Assembly: GCA_016719855.1 (NCBI GenBank)
Contig: JADJYH010000001.1
Location: 124,001-188,000 of the forward strand
DNA from: Saprospiraceae bacterium
GTDB lineage: Bacteria > Bacteroidota > Bacteroidia > Chitinophagales > Saprospiraceae
Reading direction: 5' to 3'
DNA: 64,000 nt
Below, piece by piece: positions 1 to 10,103 of the stretch (within the stretch, counting starts at the first letter, position 1; each line of letters starts with the position of its first letter). Both the position numbers and the translations under genes were made by a program. A model generated the notes under the pieces. That model was not told where the DNA came from, ran no database searches, and was given only the letters and a program-made list of their open reading frames with translations.

Positions 1-1757
1 GCAGCCCGGAAAACCCAACTGGAGTGGGGGCAAAGCTGCGAATCCGCTCCAACGGTTCGATGCAATACCAAGAAATGACGCCAGTGCGTGGTTTCTACTC
101 GTCCTCCCAGCCATTGTTTCATTTCGGGCTTGGCAGTTCGACGAAAGTCGAGAAACTTGAAATCCGCTGGCCAAACGGAAAGGTGCAAACACTCGAAAAC
201 CTGCCGGTCAACCAGCGCTTGATATTGAACCTGGCTGACGCAAAAACTGGGAAGTGGGAAAAATTGGATTCGCCTGCTCCGATTTTCCAGGTTGCCACCG
301 GCACAGGCATTGACTTCATCCATGCCGATGACGAATTCAACGACTTCAACCGGGAATGGCTGATTCCTCATGCGTTTTCCAACCTTGGCCCCAACATCGC
401 CAAGGGCGACGTCAACGGCGATGGGCTGGAAGATTTCTATGTTGGTGGTGCTAGAAACCAAGCAGGAGCACTTTTCATTCAGCAAAAAAACAGCAGTTTC
501 AAGCGCCAAGCAGTGCCTGCATTTGAGGCGGACAACATCTTTGAGGACATGGGCTGTGCCTTTTTTGATGCAGATGGCGACAAGGACGCCGACCTTTACG
601 TGGCCAGCGGTGGCAGTACCTACGATGCGGGGTCGAGCAATTACCAAGACCGCCTGTACCTCAACGACGGCAAGGGCAAGTTTACCAAATCGCCTGACGG
701 GACTTTGCCAACTATCACCTCCAGTGGTTCCTGCGTCGCCCCTTTCGACTTTGACCGAGATGGCGATTTGGATGTGGTGGTGGGTGGATTGGTGACGCCG
801 GGCCGCTATCCGACTGCTCCCCAAACCTTGCTGTTACAAAACAATGGCGGCAAATTCAATGATGTTTGCCAACCATTGGCACCTGCGCTTGCACATATCG
901 GCATGGTAAATGACTTGGTTTGGGCCGACCTCGATGGCGACAAATCGGAGGAATTGATCGTGGTAGGCGAGTGGCTGCCCGTCACTGTTTTCAAAAATAA
1001 AACGGGTAAACTAGCGGACGCCACCTCCGGCTTCGGACTTGAAAACAGCAATGGCTGGTGGAACTGCGTACACATTGAAGACCTGGACAAGGATGGCGAC
1101 CTCGACCTAGTGGCTGGCAATCTTGGCTTGAATTCTCGCCTCAAGGCTACCCCCGCACAGCCAATTGATTTGTATGTTGCCGATTTCGACAAAAACGGAA
1201 GCCTCGACCCCGTGATGGCTTGGTTCGATGGCGGCAAGCAATATCCCCTCCCGCAACGGGACGTAATGATTAAGCAAATGCAGGGGCTTAAAAAAGATTT
1301 TATTTACCACCGGGCCTACGGTCAGGCGACGATGGAAGATGTTTTCAAGAAACAAGCCTTGGGCGCTGCGCAAAAACTGGAAGCCAAAACGTTTGCGACA
1401 ACGTTTTTTGAAAACAAAGGTGGCAAGTTCCTTGCGCATGAACTTCCAGGTTCTGCACAGTTTTCCAACTGCAATCAAATCCTATCTGACGACTACAACG
1501 GCGATGGCAACCTTGACCTGCTGTTGGTTGGCAATAGCTATCAATCAGAAGTGGAATCGGGGAGAAACGATGCTTCCAGTGGCACGGTTTTGCTTGGCGA
1601 CGGCAAGGGCGGTTTCGTGGAATTGGCCAATCGGCAAAGCGGCTTTTGGGCATGCAAGGAAGCTAGGGACATGGCAGTTTTGAACTTGGCAAATGGAAAA
1701 AAACTGTACCTCGTTGCCAACAACAATGATTTGCTCCAGGCTTATTTTGGAAAGTAA
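1..1757 (+). CDS. VCBS/FG-GAP repeat protein with ASPIC/UnbV domain (5' partial)
   Basis: The frame is open from base 3 and enters from outside the window, so the start is missing; the GTG at 24 is internal. The first 75 or so visible residues form an ASPIC/UnbV domain (NPTGVGAKLRI, FHFGLGSS, IRWPNGK). About 500 residues of FG-GAP/VCBS units follow, marked by calcium-loop motifs such as DVNGDGLEDF, DADGDKDADLY, DFDRDGDLDV, DLDKDGDLDL and DYNGDGNLDL. Proteins of this type are large, exported and probably involved in surface binding; a function cannot be read from the sequence. FG-GAP units after an ASPIC domain suggest a two-module protein with another FG-GAP block upstream. It is intact to the TAA at 1755-1757. 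Confidence 0.9.
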   Translation, partial: SPENPTGVGAKLRIRSNGSMQYQEMTPVRGFYSSSQPLFHFGLGSSTKVEKLEIRWPNGKVQTLENLPVNQRLILNLADAKTGKWEKLDSPAPIFQVATGTGIDFIHADDEFNDFNREWLIPHAFSNLGPNIAKGDVNGDGLEDFYVGGARNQAGALFIQQKNSSFKRQAVPAFEADNIFEDMGCAFFDADGDKDADLYVASGGSTYDAGSSNYQDRLYLNDGKGKFTKSPDGTLPTITSSGSCVAPFDFDRDGDLDVVVGGLVTPGRYPTAPQTLLLQNNGGKFNDVCQPLAPALAHIGMVNDLVWADLDGDKSEELIVVGEWLPVTVFKNKTGKLADATSGFGLENSNGWWNCVHIEDLDKDGDLDLVAGNLGLNSRLKATPAQPIDLYVADFDKNGSLDPVMAWFDGGKQYPLPQRDVMIKQMQGLKKDFIYHRAYGQATMEDVFKKQALGAAQKLEAKTFATTFFENKGGKFLAHELPGSAQFSNCNQILSDDYNGDGNLDLLLVGNSYQSEVESGRNDASSGTVLLGDGKGGFVELANRQSGFWACKEARDMAVLNLANGKKLYLVANNNDLLQAYFGK

Positions 1758-1758
1758 A

Positions 1759-2123
1759 TCAGGCCAATTTGCCCTCTTTTTTCAAAGCAAAATAAGTCCA
1801 AACTGCGCCCAGCAAGTCAAGCAAACCAAAAGAAAGTAAGGACGTTCCGACCAAGCCCATTGCCACAAAAATGGCAAAGAAAATAGTGACAGAAGCACGG
1901 GTGAAGATGGAGATTTTAAAAGTGGAGTTAGCTCGTTTTTGCCTGCGGTAATGTAGTAAACGCCAATAAAAAGAACGAGCATGCCAGCCAGCCGTATCCA
2001 AACTTCATTCGTAGAAGGCAGGCCCGACATGCTGAGTAGCATGTTTGGTGCTGCCAACAGCGTAAGTCCATTGACCAGCAGATAAATGCCGAAGTAATAA
2101 ACGCTTTTTGCACTCTGAGACAT
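1759..2123 (-). CDS. small four-helix membrane protein (frameshifted)
   Basis: Two overlapping reading frames, one starting at 2123 (MSQSAKSVYYFG) and one ending at 1759 (ALKKEGKLA), become one protein of about 120 residues if one base is restored in the T/A run near 1917-1921. The joined product has four hydrophobic helices: around YFGIYLLVNGLTLLAA, IRLAGMLVLFIGVYYI, TIFFAIFVAMGLVG and LLDLLGAVWTYFAL. It is a predicted inner-membrane protein of a family I cannot name. It converges on the VCBS gene with one base between stop codons. The single-base break in a homopolymer matches the sequencing-error pattern of the window. Confidence 0.65.
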
Positions 2124-2329
2124 GGTTGTTTCTGTTTTGATGATGGAATGTGGAAATCAACGGCCAATTTGGTTAATAAAAACTAAAACCTCCATTACCT
2201 CAGCGGCACAATTTCAAAGGTTCGCACGTTTTTTGACCGGTTCAATCACGATAATGATACTTTGAGCGGAGGTTTGTTTGTAAAAAATTAGAACAAACCA
2301 AGTTCAGGGCTAACCAAACGCAATCAAAA

Positions 2330-3075
2330 ATGATAAAGAAAATCTTACCGTTGGCGCTTTTGCTGCTGACGTTCTCCTTTGCAAATGCACAACTCAAAGG
2401 CGCACTTGACAAGGCCAAGGCCAAAGCCAATGAGGTGGTTGGCGGCGGCTCACTCAACCAAGACGAAGTTGGACAAGGCTTAAAAGAAGCCCTAAACAAA
2501 GGGGTTGGCGAAGCATCCGACTTCCTTTCCAAAACTGACGGCTACTACAAAAGCCCCTACAAAATCCTTTTACCGGAAGAGGCTCAAAAGGTGGTAAAAA
2601 AACTGAAGTTGGTTCCCGGCTTTGAAAACGTGGAAGCCAACCTCACCGAAAAATGAACCGTGCCGCGGAGGATGCAGCCGTTAAGGCCAAGCCGATTTTC
2701 CTGAGTGCCATCAAATCCATGACTTTCAAGGATGCCATGAACATCCTGATGGGCAACGACGACTCAGCGACCCGGTATTTGGAGAGCGCAACTTTCAAGC
2801 AGCTCTACGCAGAGTTCATGCCCATCATCCAGGAGTCGCTGGACAAAGTTGGTGCGAGGAAGTACTGGCGCACCGCAGTCACTGCATACAACAAGCTGCC
2901 ATTGGTTGAGAAAACCAACCCTGAGCTGGACGACCACGTGAACAGGAAGGCGCTCAACGGGCTTTTTGGCTTAGTAGAAAAAAAGGAAGCGGGCATACGC
3001 AATGATGTGAGCCTGCGCAACTCTGACCTGCTCAAAAAGGTATTTGCACAGCAGGATTCCAGGAAAAAGAATTGA
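2330..3075 (+). CDS. DUF4197 exported protein (frameshifted)
   Basis: The first frame (2330-2656) starts with a signal peptide (MIKKILPLALLLLTFSFANAQ) and ends LTEK-stop. The second (2653-3075) starts MNRAAEDAA. Adding one A to the A-run at about 2649-2653 gives LTEKMNRAAEDAA, the conserved core of DUF4197. Further family features are AKPIFLSAIKSMTFKDA, ILMGNDDSATRYL and a C-terminal DLLKKVFAQ segment. The joined protein is about 247 residues, the usual family size. It is predicted to be periplasmic; no biochemical role is known for the family. A strong terminator hairpin follows at 3096. Confidence 0.85.
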
Positions 3076-3095
3076 AAAGGTTTCGTGTTTATGCT

Positions 3096-3147
3096 AAAAA
3101 TGGCTGTGCTTGGACTATCAGACTTGTCCCAAAGCACAGCCATTTTT
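3096..3147 (+). terminator. intrinsic terminator after the DUF4197 gene
   Basis: Perfect 16-base inverted repeat: AAAAATGGCTGTGCTT at 3096-3111 pairs with 3132-3147 across a 20-base loop. The right arm ends in a T-run, as expected for a terminator on the plus strand. Confidence 0.75.
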
Positions 3148-3224
3148 ATTTCTTCAGACTAAGGCAGCAAAAGGTTTGAGCCATCGTTTTATATGGAAAA
3201 TATTCCTTCGCAACCTGACAAAAT

Positions 3225-4013
3225 ATGAGAAAATCAACGTTCCTGCTTGTTTTGGGACTTATATCTCCTGTACTTTTTGAGAATTGCAAAATAGCCGAAA
3301 AAGACAAAGACATTGTCGTGCAAGTTGACCCAGAGTTTCAGCTTGGGATGTTTGAGGAGTTGAGCCAAGTTCGTGACTTTAACCTTACTTTTCAAACCAT
3401 TGAAGACCAATCCTGCATAAACAATTCCATTGGTTTCACCTCCAGCCGGAACGGTAGAAATATCTCGCTCCATATAAATGAAATCGTTGAAGCTGAGAAT
3501 TGCCTTGACGGTCAGGCTCCGATAGCAGGAGATGCATCCTATGATTTTCTTCCAATAGGCGTTTACAACCTGGAATTGGTGTTGAAAAACACCATCACTT
3601 CAACTGGCATACTTACCGTTTCAAACGAAAAATACGAGCTGGATATCGAGGAGGGTTTTGGTTTTCAAACAATGCAAGCTTCGCTGATGCGTGTTCCGGC
3701 TTCTACGGTTTGGGGTTACGTCGCTTATTCGGACAACCAATACTCATCAGATGCGGACAACTTTTTAAGTGAATTAAACGATCAAACTGAACACCTCGAA
3801 CTGTCTAAAGGTGAGTATGGCTATTTCAAGATTGGCGACAACAAGAAGTTAAGTCTCAACCAAGCACCAGACTACAATAATTTCAAGACTTTTTACCGAA
3901 CCTCAAATGGCCAGGTTGCCGAGTTGGAGACACTGCTTGAGGGCTTTCGTAGCCAGTACCCTGACGGGCAAATGGAGTTTAAAATTTACACATGGCAGGG
4001 TGAAATACTCTGA
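3225..4013 (+). CDS. hypothetical exported protein
   Basis: 262 residues. The N-terminus MRKSTFLLVLGLISPVLF looks like a signal peptide. The cysteine after it sits in FENC, which is not a good lipobox, so a lipoprotein is possible but not supported. The rest is polar and rich in acidic residues and short beta-prone stretches (YDFLPIGVYNLELVLKN, TGILTVSNEKYELDI); no known domain was recognised. It has its own position after the DUF4197 terminator and converges on the Nudix regulator, the two stop codons being 2 bases apart. Confidence 0.7.
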   Translation: MRKSTFLLVLGLISPVLFENCKIAEKDKDIVVQVDPEFQLGMFEELSQVRDFNLTFQTIEDQSCINNSIGFTSSRNGRNISLHINEIVEAENCLDGQAPIAGDASYDFLPIGVYNLELVLKNTITSTGILTVSNEKYELDIEEGFGFQTMQASLMRVPASTVWGYVAYSDNQYSSDADNFLSELNDQTEHLELSKGEYGYFKIGDNKKLSLNQAPDYNNFKTFYRTSNGQVAELETLLEGFRSQYPDGQMEFKIYTWQGEIL

Positions 4014-4015
4014 TG

Positions 4016-4765
4016 CTATTGGGCTATCAGTTCGGCCAATCGCTTTTTCTTTTCCTTTTTTTTGCTTTCCTTCACTTCAAAGCTGAAGCCGTGCGCCTCC
4101 AGTTGGTGGTAGCGATCTTTGTTGAACTGATAAAGTTTGGCAGGGCGGTGCGGCACACCTTCCTGAAGCTCGTCCAAATCTATGAGCAAGCTCATGGACA
4201 GTATTTTCTTGCGGAAATTCCGCTTGTCCAATTCCGCCCGCAGCAGCGCTTCGTAGAGGTGTTGTAGTTCGGTGAGGGTGAATTTTGGCGGCAAAAGCTC
4301 GAACCCGACTGGCCGGATGCGCACCCGGTGGGTAAGCGCATTGAAGCAGGTTTCAAGAATCGTGTTGTGGTCAAAAGCAAGTTCCGATTTCATGGCTTTG
4401 TCCACATTGTGCCACTCTACATTTTGCGCAAAAGAAGATGGCGTGAGGGTAAAGTCACTGATCTTAACCAAAGAAAAATACGCAATGGTGATGACCCGCC
4501 CCAACGGGTGGCGGTCAACAGCACCGAACGTATGTACTTGTTCGAGGTAAACTTTTTTCAATCCGGTGAGTTCTTCGAGCACCCGGTAGGCAGCGGTGTC
4601 GAGGTCTTCATTGGGATAAACGAGGTCGCCTGGCAGTGCCCAAAGCCCTTGAAAAGGCGCAGCGCCCCTTTTTATCAAAAGGACTTTCAAGTCGCCGTCG
4701 TCAAAGCCAAAAATCACGTTGTCCACCGAAAAAGCAGACTTGAAAAAGTTATTTTCACCATTCAT
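4016..4765 (-). CDS. NrtR/AraR-type transcriptional regulator with Nudix-like domain
   Basis: 249 residues. Residues about 10-150 are a Nudix fold and about 160-235 a winged helix (KFTLTELQHLYEALL ... LDKRNFRKKI), the layout of the NrtR family, which includes the Bacteroides arabinose regulator AraR. The Nudix box is LPGDLVYPNEDLDTAAYRVL followed by EELTG: the first Gly of the box is Asp, the Glu after the conserved Arg is Val, and one Glu of the metal-binding pair is Leu. This suggests ligand binding without hydrolysis, as in other regulators of the family. The effector is unknown and no sugar or NAD gene lies beside it. The basic tail (KESKKKEKKKR) may bind DNA. Confidence 0.8.
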   Translation of the reverse strand: MNGENNFFKSAFSVDNVIFGFDDGDLKVLLIKRGAAPFQGLWALPGDLVYPNEDLDTAAYRVLEELTGLKKVYLEQVHTFGAVDRHPLGRVITIAYFSLVKISDFTLTPSSFAQNVEWHNVDKAMKSELAFDHNTILETCFNALTHRVRIRPVGFELLPPKFTLTELQHLYEALLRAELDKRNFRKKILSMSLLIDLDELQEGVPHRPAKLYQFNKDRYHQLEAHGFSFEVKESKKKEKKKRLAELIAQ

Positions 4766-4941
4766 AAAGTCCTGTCAGATTGTGCGGCGGTGAAGATAGC
4801 TGTTTTCAAAAAAATCCAAAGGAAAATGCTGTTATTCTAACACTAACTTCCAGAAGGGTGGTTCAAATGCTCCCGACAGTCGCAGCCGTCCTTTAATTTG
4901 ACCATTTTTTTTACCTTAGCCGAATAAACAGAGGGGAAAAC

Positions 4942-7088
4942 ATGAACCTGGAAAACGCCAGAACTGCACTCAAAAAGTATTACGGCTACGACAGCTTTCG
5001 GCCACTGCAAGCGGAGGTCATTCAAGCCATTTACAACAAGAAGGACGTGTTGCTTTTTGATGCCAACGGGGGGGCAAGTCGGTCTGTTTTCAAATCCCTG
5101 CCGTGACGATGGATGGCACCTGCATCGTTGTCTCCCCCTGATTTCATTGATGAAAGACCAAGTGGAAGCCCTTCGGGCAAACGGCATCCGGGCTGCTTTT
5201 CTCAATAGCTCGCTGACCTACCCGGAACAGCAGCAGGTGGAAAACGACCTGTTCCATGGGCGGCTCGACCTGCTTTACACCTCTCCTGAAAAAATGGCTT
5301 CGCAAGAGTTTATGCCTTTGTTGCGCTCCGCAAAAATCTGCTTGTTTGCGATTGATGAGGCGCATTGCATCTCTGCTTGGGGCCACGATTTCAGGCCAGA
5401 GTACCGGCAGTTGAAATTTTGAAAAGACCTTTCCAGATGTACCGGTCATCGCACTTACCGCTACGGCAGACAAGCTCACCCGCAAGGACATCGTCGTACA
5501 GGCAGAATTGCGAAACCCCGAAATATTCATCGCCAGTTTCGACCGCCCGAACCTCAGCCTGGAGGTGCGACCGGGGCGTAAAAAGATAGAACAGATACTT
5601 GAATTTGTGGAGAAAAGGCCCAACCAACCGGGCATCATTTACTGCCTTGCCCGAAAAACCACAGAATCCTTGGCCGAGAAACTGCGGGAGAATGGCATCA
5701 ACGCCGCCGCCTACCACGCTGGCCTCGACGACCGCACCCGACCAAAAGTGCAAGAGGATTTCATCAACGACCGAACCACGGTCATCTGCGCCACCATCGC
5801 CTTCGGCATGGGCATTGACAAGGGAAATGTGCGGTGGGTCATCCACTACAACCTGCCCAAAAACATTGAGGGCTACTACCAGGAAATTGGCCGCTCTGGA
5901 CGTGACGGCTCCGATGCGGACACCCTGCTTTTCTACTCAGCAGGGGACGTGGCGATGCTCCGGGAGTTCATTACCGAAGGCGATGGGCAGAACCGAGACA
6001 TCCAATTGGCCAAGCTGGAACGGATGCACCAGTATGCCACAGCGTTGATTTGCCGAAGGAAAATCCTGCTGAATTATTTCAACGAAACCATGCTCGAAAA
6101 CTGCGGAAACTGCGATGTCTGCAAGAATCCGCCGATGCATTTTGACGGGACAGAGATTGCCCAAAAAGCACTGTCGGCAGCTAGTCGGCTTGGCGAGCAG
6201 GTAGGCACTGGCATGTTGGTGGACGTGCTGCGTGGCTCCAAGAGTTACAACCTCGTGAGCAGTGGTTACGACAAAATCAAGACTTACGGCGCTGGCAAGG
6301 ACATTCGACAAGAGGATTGGTTTTTTTACCTCGAACAGCTTGTAAATCAAGGACTTATCGAAATTGCCTACGACGACCACAGCAAGGTGAAACTGACGGA
6401 AGGCAGCAAATCCGTGCTTTTTTCAGGACAAAAAGTGCAGCTCGTACGGGCCGAAATCCTGCAAAAGCGCAAAGAAGAAGAGGAAGCAAAAACCGCCACT
6501 CGCACCAAACGCACTACCGAACGCCAGCGGGTCAGGGACGAGCTTTTCGAGCATTTGCGCCAGCTCCGAATTGACTTGGCGAGGAAAAAAGGCGTGCCTC
6601 CGTACATCATTTTCGGGGATGCAACGCTGGAGGAAATGGCTGCCGAACGCCCGGCTACTGAGGCCGACTTGAGCAGAATTAGTGGGGTGGGGGAGCAGAA
6701 GATGCGAGAGTTTGGCAGGGTGTTCCTCGACGCTATTCAGGAGTTTATTTTGGCAAAAAAGGACGAAGGCATACGCATGACCGGCTCAACTTATTTGGAA
6801 ACTTTTCGGCTCTACAACCAAGGTTCAAGCGTGGATGAAATTGCCGCACAACGGGGCATCAGCCCCCTCACGGTTTTTTCGCATTTCGCCTATCTCTACG
6901 AAAAGGGGGAGAACGTCAACATCTGGAATTTCCTAACCAAGGACGAGGCACAGAAAGTGGCCGAAGTGCTGCCAAGCCTGGAACTTCCGTGGCGATTGCA
7001 GGAGGTTTTTGTGGCGCTGAAAGAGGAAGTTGCGTATGAAAAAATCAGGCTGGCAATTGGCTGGTACAATAAGAAAACTATAAAATAA
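4942..7088 (+). CDS. recQ: ATP-dependent DNA helicase RecQ (frameshifted by homopolymer errors)
   Basis: Start MNLENARTALKKYYGYDSFR at 4942. The expected product of about 715 residues carries a Walker A region, the DEAH box in AIDEAHCISAWGHDFRPEY, helicase C motifs (GMGIDKGNVRWVIHYNLP, QEIGRSGRDG), the zinc cysteines of the RQC domain (CRRK ... CGNCDVC), an HRDC domain (VPPYIIFGDATLEEMA) and a C-terminal helix-turn-helix region. The frame is broken at five runs: T5054-5058 (one too many), G5068-5074 (two too few, destroying TGGGKS), C5134-5138 (one too few), T5417-5420 (one too few) and A5422-5425 (one too few). From about 5508 it is intact. Role: 3'-5' unwinding in recombinational repair. 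Confidence 0.93.
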
Positions 7089-7213
7089 TAAGGATTATTT
7101 TCAAAAAAATCAAGAGGCGGACCATACTATCCCTGGATTTGTAATTCAAAATAAAAGGATAGAGAGAAATCGAGGGTTGAAGCGAAGTGAAACCACTGAT
7201 AGGCTCAGCATAT

Positions 7214-7635
7214 TCAGTCCAAAAAATATTCTTCCATAATCTCCTTTAGCATGTCCATAGTGACAGGCTTTCGTTTAAACCCGGTCACTTCCTGAATGGA
7301 GCGGGCTTTCTCCTCGTCGTCAGGATTTGGGGACGTGGTGAGCATGATAATGAGGATTTTCCCCTTTTGTTCGGGGGAGAGTTTTTGGTATTCTTTTAGG
7401 AACTCCCAGCCATCCATGACAGGCATGTTGATATCCAAGAATATCAAGTCAGGTTTGGGGTAAATCTTCCCGTTGTCAGTGAATCGTCCTTTGTTGGTTA
7501 GGAAATCTAGTCCTTGCTTTCCGTTTTCTGTTACAAATACCTGGTCGGTCAGCCCAATTTTCTGAATGAGCTTTTGTTGAAGATATTGGTGTGCGGATTG
7601 TCGTCAATTAGTAGGAGGCAATTTAATTTTCTCAT
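7214..7635 (-). CDS. single-domain response regulator (frameshifted)
   Basis: The ATG at 7635 overlaps the stop codon of the upstream kinase gene (ATGA), so the two are translationally coupled partners. The start reads MRKLNCLLLIDDNPHTN. Restoring one A in the run near 7578-7582 continues it as KLIQKIGLTDQVFVTENGK. The receiver domain has the acidic pair (IDDN), the phospho-acceptor Asp in FLDINMPVMDGWEF, the Thr/Ser position in MLTTS and the Lys in FKRKPV. There is no output domain; such Rcp-type receivers pass phosphate on or act by protein contact. Confidence 0.85.
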
Positions 7636-8827
7636 TTGTTTTCGTGTTTTTCAGTGAGGGTAAAATGAAATTTGCTCCCTTGCCCAAGGGATGATTCCAC
7701 CCATATTTTCCCGCCGTGTACCTCGACGATTTTCTTGCAGTGTGCCAGCCCGATACCGGTGCCCTCGTATTCCGTCGAGTCGTGGAGCCTGCGGAAAATG
7801 ACAAAAATTTATCGTTGTCTTTCTCATCTATGCCTATTCCGTTGTCTTCCACCACAAATGCCATACCCCTTCCTCTTTTTTCGGCAGAAATCGCTACCAC
7901 AGGTGAGACTCCTTTTTTGTGAAACTTAATGGCGTTGCTAACCAGGTTTTGAAAGAGCATTTTCATGGCTACTGGAGAAACAGGAAGCTCCGGCAACCCA
8001 CCACCGATTTTTACCTCGGCGTTGGTTTTAACGATCCGGCCTTTTAGGTCCGCCAGCACCTCGCCAACGAGCGTGTCAAGCGGCAATTTTTGAAATTCCC
8101 GGTCCTTTGCCACCCTGGAATAGTCCAACAGTCCTGTAATCAATTCGGTCATGCGCGTCGAGGAGACTTTAATAAAAGAAAGGTACTCCGGCGCTTCGCC
8201 GGGCAACTGGTCCGCATACTCATCTTCCAGCAGGCTGACAAAGCTGGTGATCGTATTTAAAGGCTCCTGCAAGTCGTGGGAAGCGATATAGACGAAGTTT
8301 TCCAGCTCCTTGTTCAATAGCACCTGTTCCTGCTTTTGCTTTTCGATGGTGCGTTTTTGTTCGTAGAGGTAGGCTTCACCAATATTTGCCATGACGATGT
8401 CCATAAATTGGTCCATTCCGTTTAGAATGGTGATAGCGGAAAGGTGGTCCACTTGTTTGATCAACACCGGGGTCAAATAACGCCGAACCATGTTCACCAA
8501 TTCGAACCAGGACTGAAAATCCAACCCGATACGGGCGTAGAAAATACCGAAATAACTGAGTTGCTGTAAAAAAGGATCCCAATTGTCTTTGAAAATGGCC
8601 TCATACTGATGAAAAACAGAGACCTTTCTTTGTTCCGCTCGTTCCTCTTCCGACATACCCTGAATGATTTTACCCCAGGCAGGATGGTCCCTTAATTCAT
8701 TTTGAGCCCAGACGTCGATATTGTCCCGGTGTTGCTCATAAAAAATGGAGTAAGCTTGAAGATTCTTTTTCTCCTCTTCTGGAAGGGAAGGAATCAGGTA
8801 AGGTGCATTGATTTCAAGGTCGGCCAT
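7632..8827 (-). CDS. histidine kinase with N-terminal globin-like sensor domain (frameshifted)
   Basis: Residues about 15-165 look like a helical globin-type sensor (protoglobin or RsbR N-terminal kind): FGIFYARIGLDFQSWFELV followed by MDQFMDIVMANIGEAYL. Where heme-binding globin sensors have the proximal His (HxRIGL), this protein has Tyr (FYARIGL), so heme binding looks doubtful. A short coiled linker leads to HisKA (ASHDLQEPLNTI) and HATPase (NLVSNAIKFHKKG, VEDNGIGID). Near 7807-7812 one base is missing; restored, the protein ends with EYEGTGIGLAHCKKIVEVHG and stops at 7632 inside the regulator's ATGA. No transmembrane segment is seen, so it is a cytoplasmic kinase. Confidence 0.85.
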
Positions 8828-9382
8828 ACATTTAGTTTATGATTAGATGAAAACGGGGAGATAAAAAAATTGTTCATCACCCCCGGTAGCCGAGCCAATC
8901 TTTTTGTGGCGTTTGTCACTAAATTAATCAATTTCCGTAACTATTTGTTCTGCCATTTTACTGCTATTATGGAAAAGCTGACTCGGTTCTTAAAGAATTG
9001 AGTCAGCTCGATAGACAAAACTTTGAAATGCGCCCAATTGAACATGCACCAACCTCTTTAGTCTTACTCACAAAGTCACCAATACGTAACTAAACTTACG
9101 AAATAGAATCCTAAAACTGGAAAGCCGAGCAATTGCGCAAGCATGCTTGACTCCGTTTTTTTAAACCCTCTGTTCGTCAATCCTTTTGGACAGGCTGCCT
9201 AAAAAAAACTTCCGAGCGAAAAGTCATTTTTTCACCTGCCAGCTAACCAATTATGAACCTGCATTCCGACTATCCCTTCTGGAAGATAAAAGAATATCCT
9301 CATCATGCCGCCGCGTATGGAATTTGAATGAACATGTGCTTAGAGCAGCCGTTTTACCATTAAAAAAAAAAATAAAGAAGCC
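8828..9382. other. gene-free stretch with one hairpin
   Basis: 555 bases without a convincing gene. The only clear structure is a 31-base hairpin at 8977-9007: GCTGACTC (8977-8984) pairs with GAGTCAGC (9000-9007), and the interior can pair further with G-T wobbles. On the minus strand it is followed by TTTTCC, so it may be a weak terminator, but no minus-strand gene lies just upstream. The 72-residue frame at 9186-9404 has no family features and runs into the next gene. Confidence 0.5.
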
Positions 9383-9883
9383 ATGCGCACAACAATCAAA
9401 CTGATTTCCGCTCCATTTTTAATTGCAATCCTATTCCTCATGTGGGGCTGTGGAAACTCCGATTCAGCGAACAGCAAAACCCACCAGGAGGCGGTCGAGT
9501 TGACAGAAACCATGAAGCTGTCGCACGATGGCATGATGGAACGGCTCGAGTTCCTAAAGACAGAAAACCGGGAGTTCAAAAAGCAGGTGAAAATGCAGGC
9601 TCCCTCCGACTCAACCCTAGTGTCAATCGTGGAGACCCAAGACGGGTTGATTTCGGAATTTGAAACAATGTGCCGTCAACAAAAGAAGCTGATTGACGAA
9701 AATGAGGATTATCTCAAAAAGCACGAGCGCAGAGCGATGGATGCCATGCAAATGGAAGAAGAACACCGTCGTATCCGGGAAAACTACGAGACGCTACAAT
9801 TGCAGGCTGCTGCCATCGTGCAAGAAGTAGAAAACATAAAAATACGCATTGATGGTGCGAAATTGCCTCAGGGCGCTCTATAA
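9383..9883 (+). CDS. lipoprotein with coiled-coil domain
   Basis: 166 residues. The signal peptide ends in a lipobox, LMWGC at residues 19-23, followed by NSDSANS. The rest is almost entirely charged heptad-like helix (ELTETMKLSHDGMMERLEFL, KKLIDENEDYLKKHERRAM, EEEHRRIRENYETLQLQ), indicating a coiled coil anchored in the envelope. No enzymatic motif is present. It stands alone, downstream of a gene-poor region and upstream of the AraC regulator in the opposite direction. I do not recognise a named family. Confidence 0.8.
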   Translation: MRTTIKLISAPFLIAILFLMWGCGNSDSANSKTHQEAVELTETMKLSHDGMMERLEFLKTENREFKKQVKMQAPSDSTLVSIVETQDGLISEFETMCRQQKKLIDENEDYLKKHERRAMDAMQMEEEHRRIRENYETLQLQAAAIVQEVENIKIRIDGAKLPQGAL

Positions 9884-10103
9884 AAATACATCACCATGAA
9901 ATCGCGATTCACTGGCTACGAACTTTTGCGATGTTTCAATCTGCTGCCAAGCGGTTCAAAACGGAAATCCACCAGAACTGCCGGCAACATTGGAATAGTA
10001 TTCATTGACAAGGTTTCGCCGTCAATCCCTCTCTGAGCAGTTTTATTGCATTGCAAGCCTGTGCCAGCTGGTATTAGACCACTATTGGAATCAGTTGCAT
10101 CAT

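Noticed and set aside
4912..4919. TACCTTAG as the recQ promoter
   Set aside because: One mismatch to TAnnTTTG and no partner at the right distance; too weak to annotate.
4942..7088. recQ as a pseudogene or with a non-canonical Walker A motif
   Set aside because: All breaks are in homopolymer runs and restoring them gives a perfect RecQ including TGGGKS; error is the simpler explanation.
9896..10036. 46-codon frame after the coiled-coil lipoprotein gene
   Set aside because: No recognisable features or start signals; chance frame.
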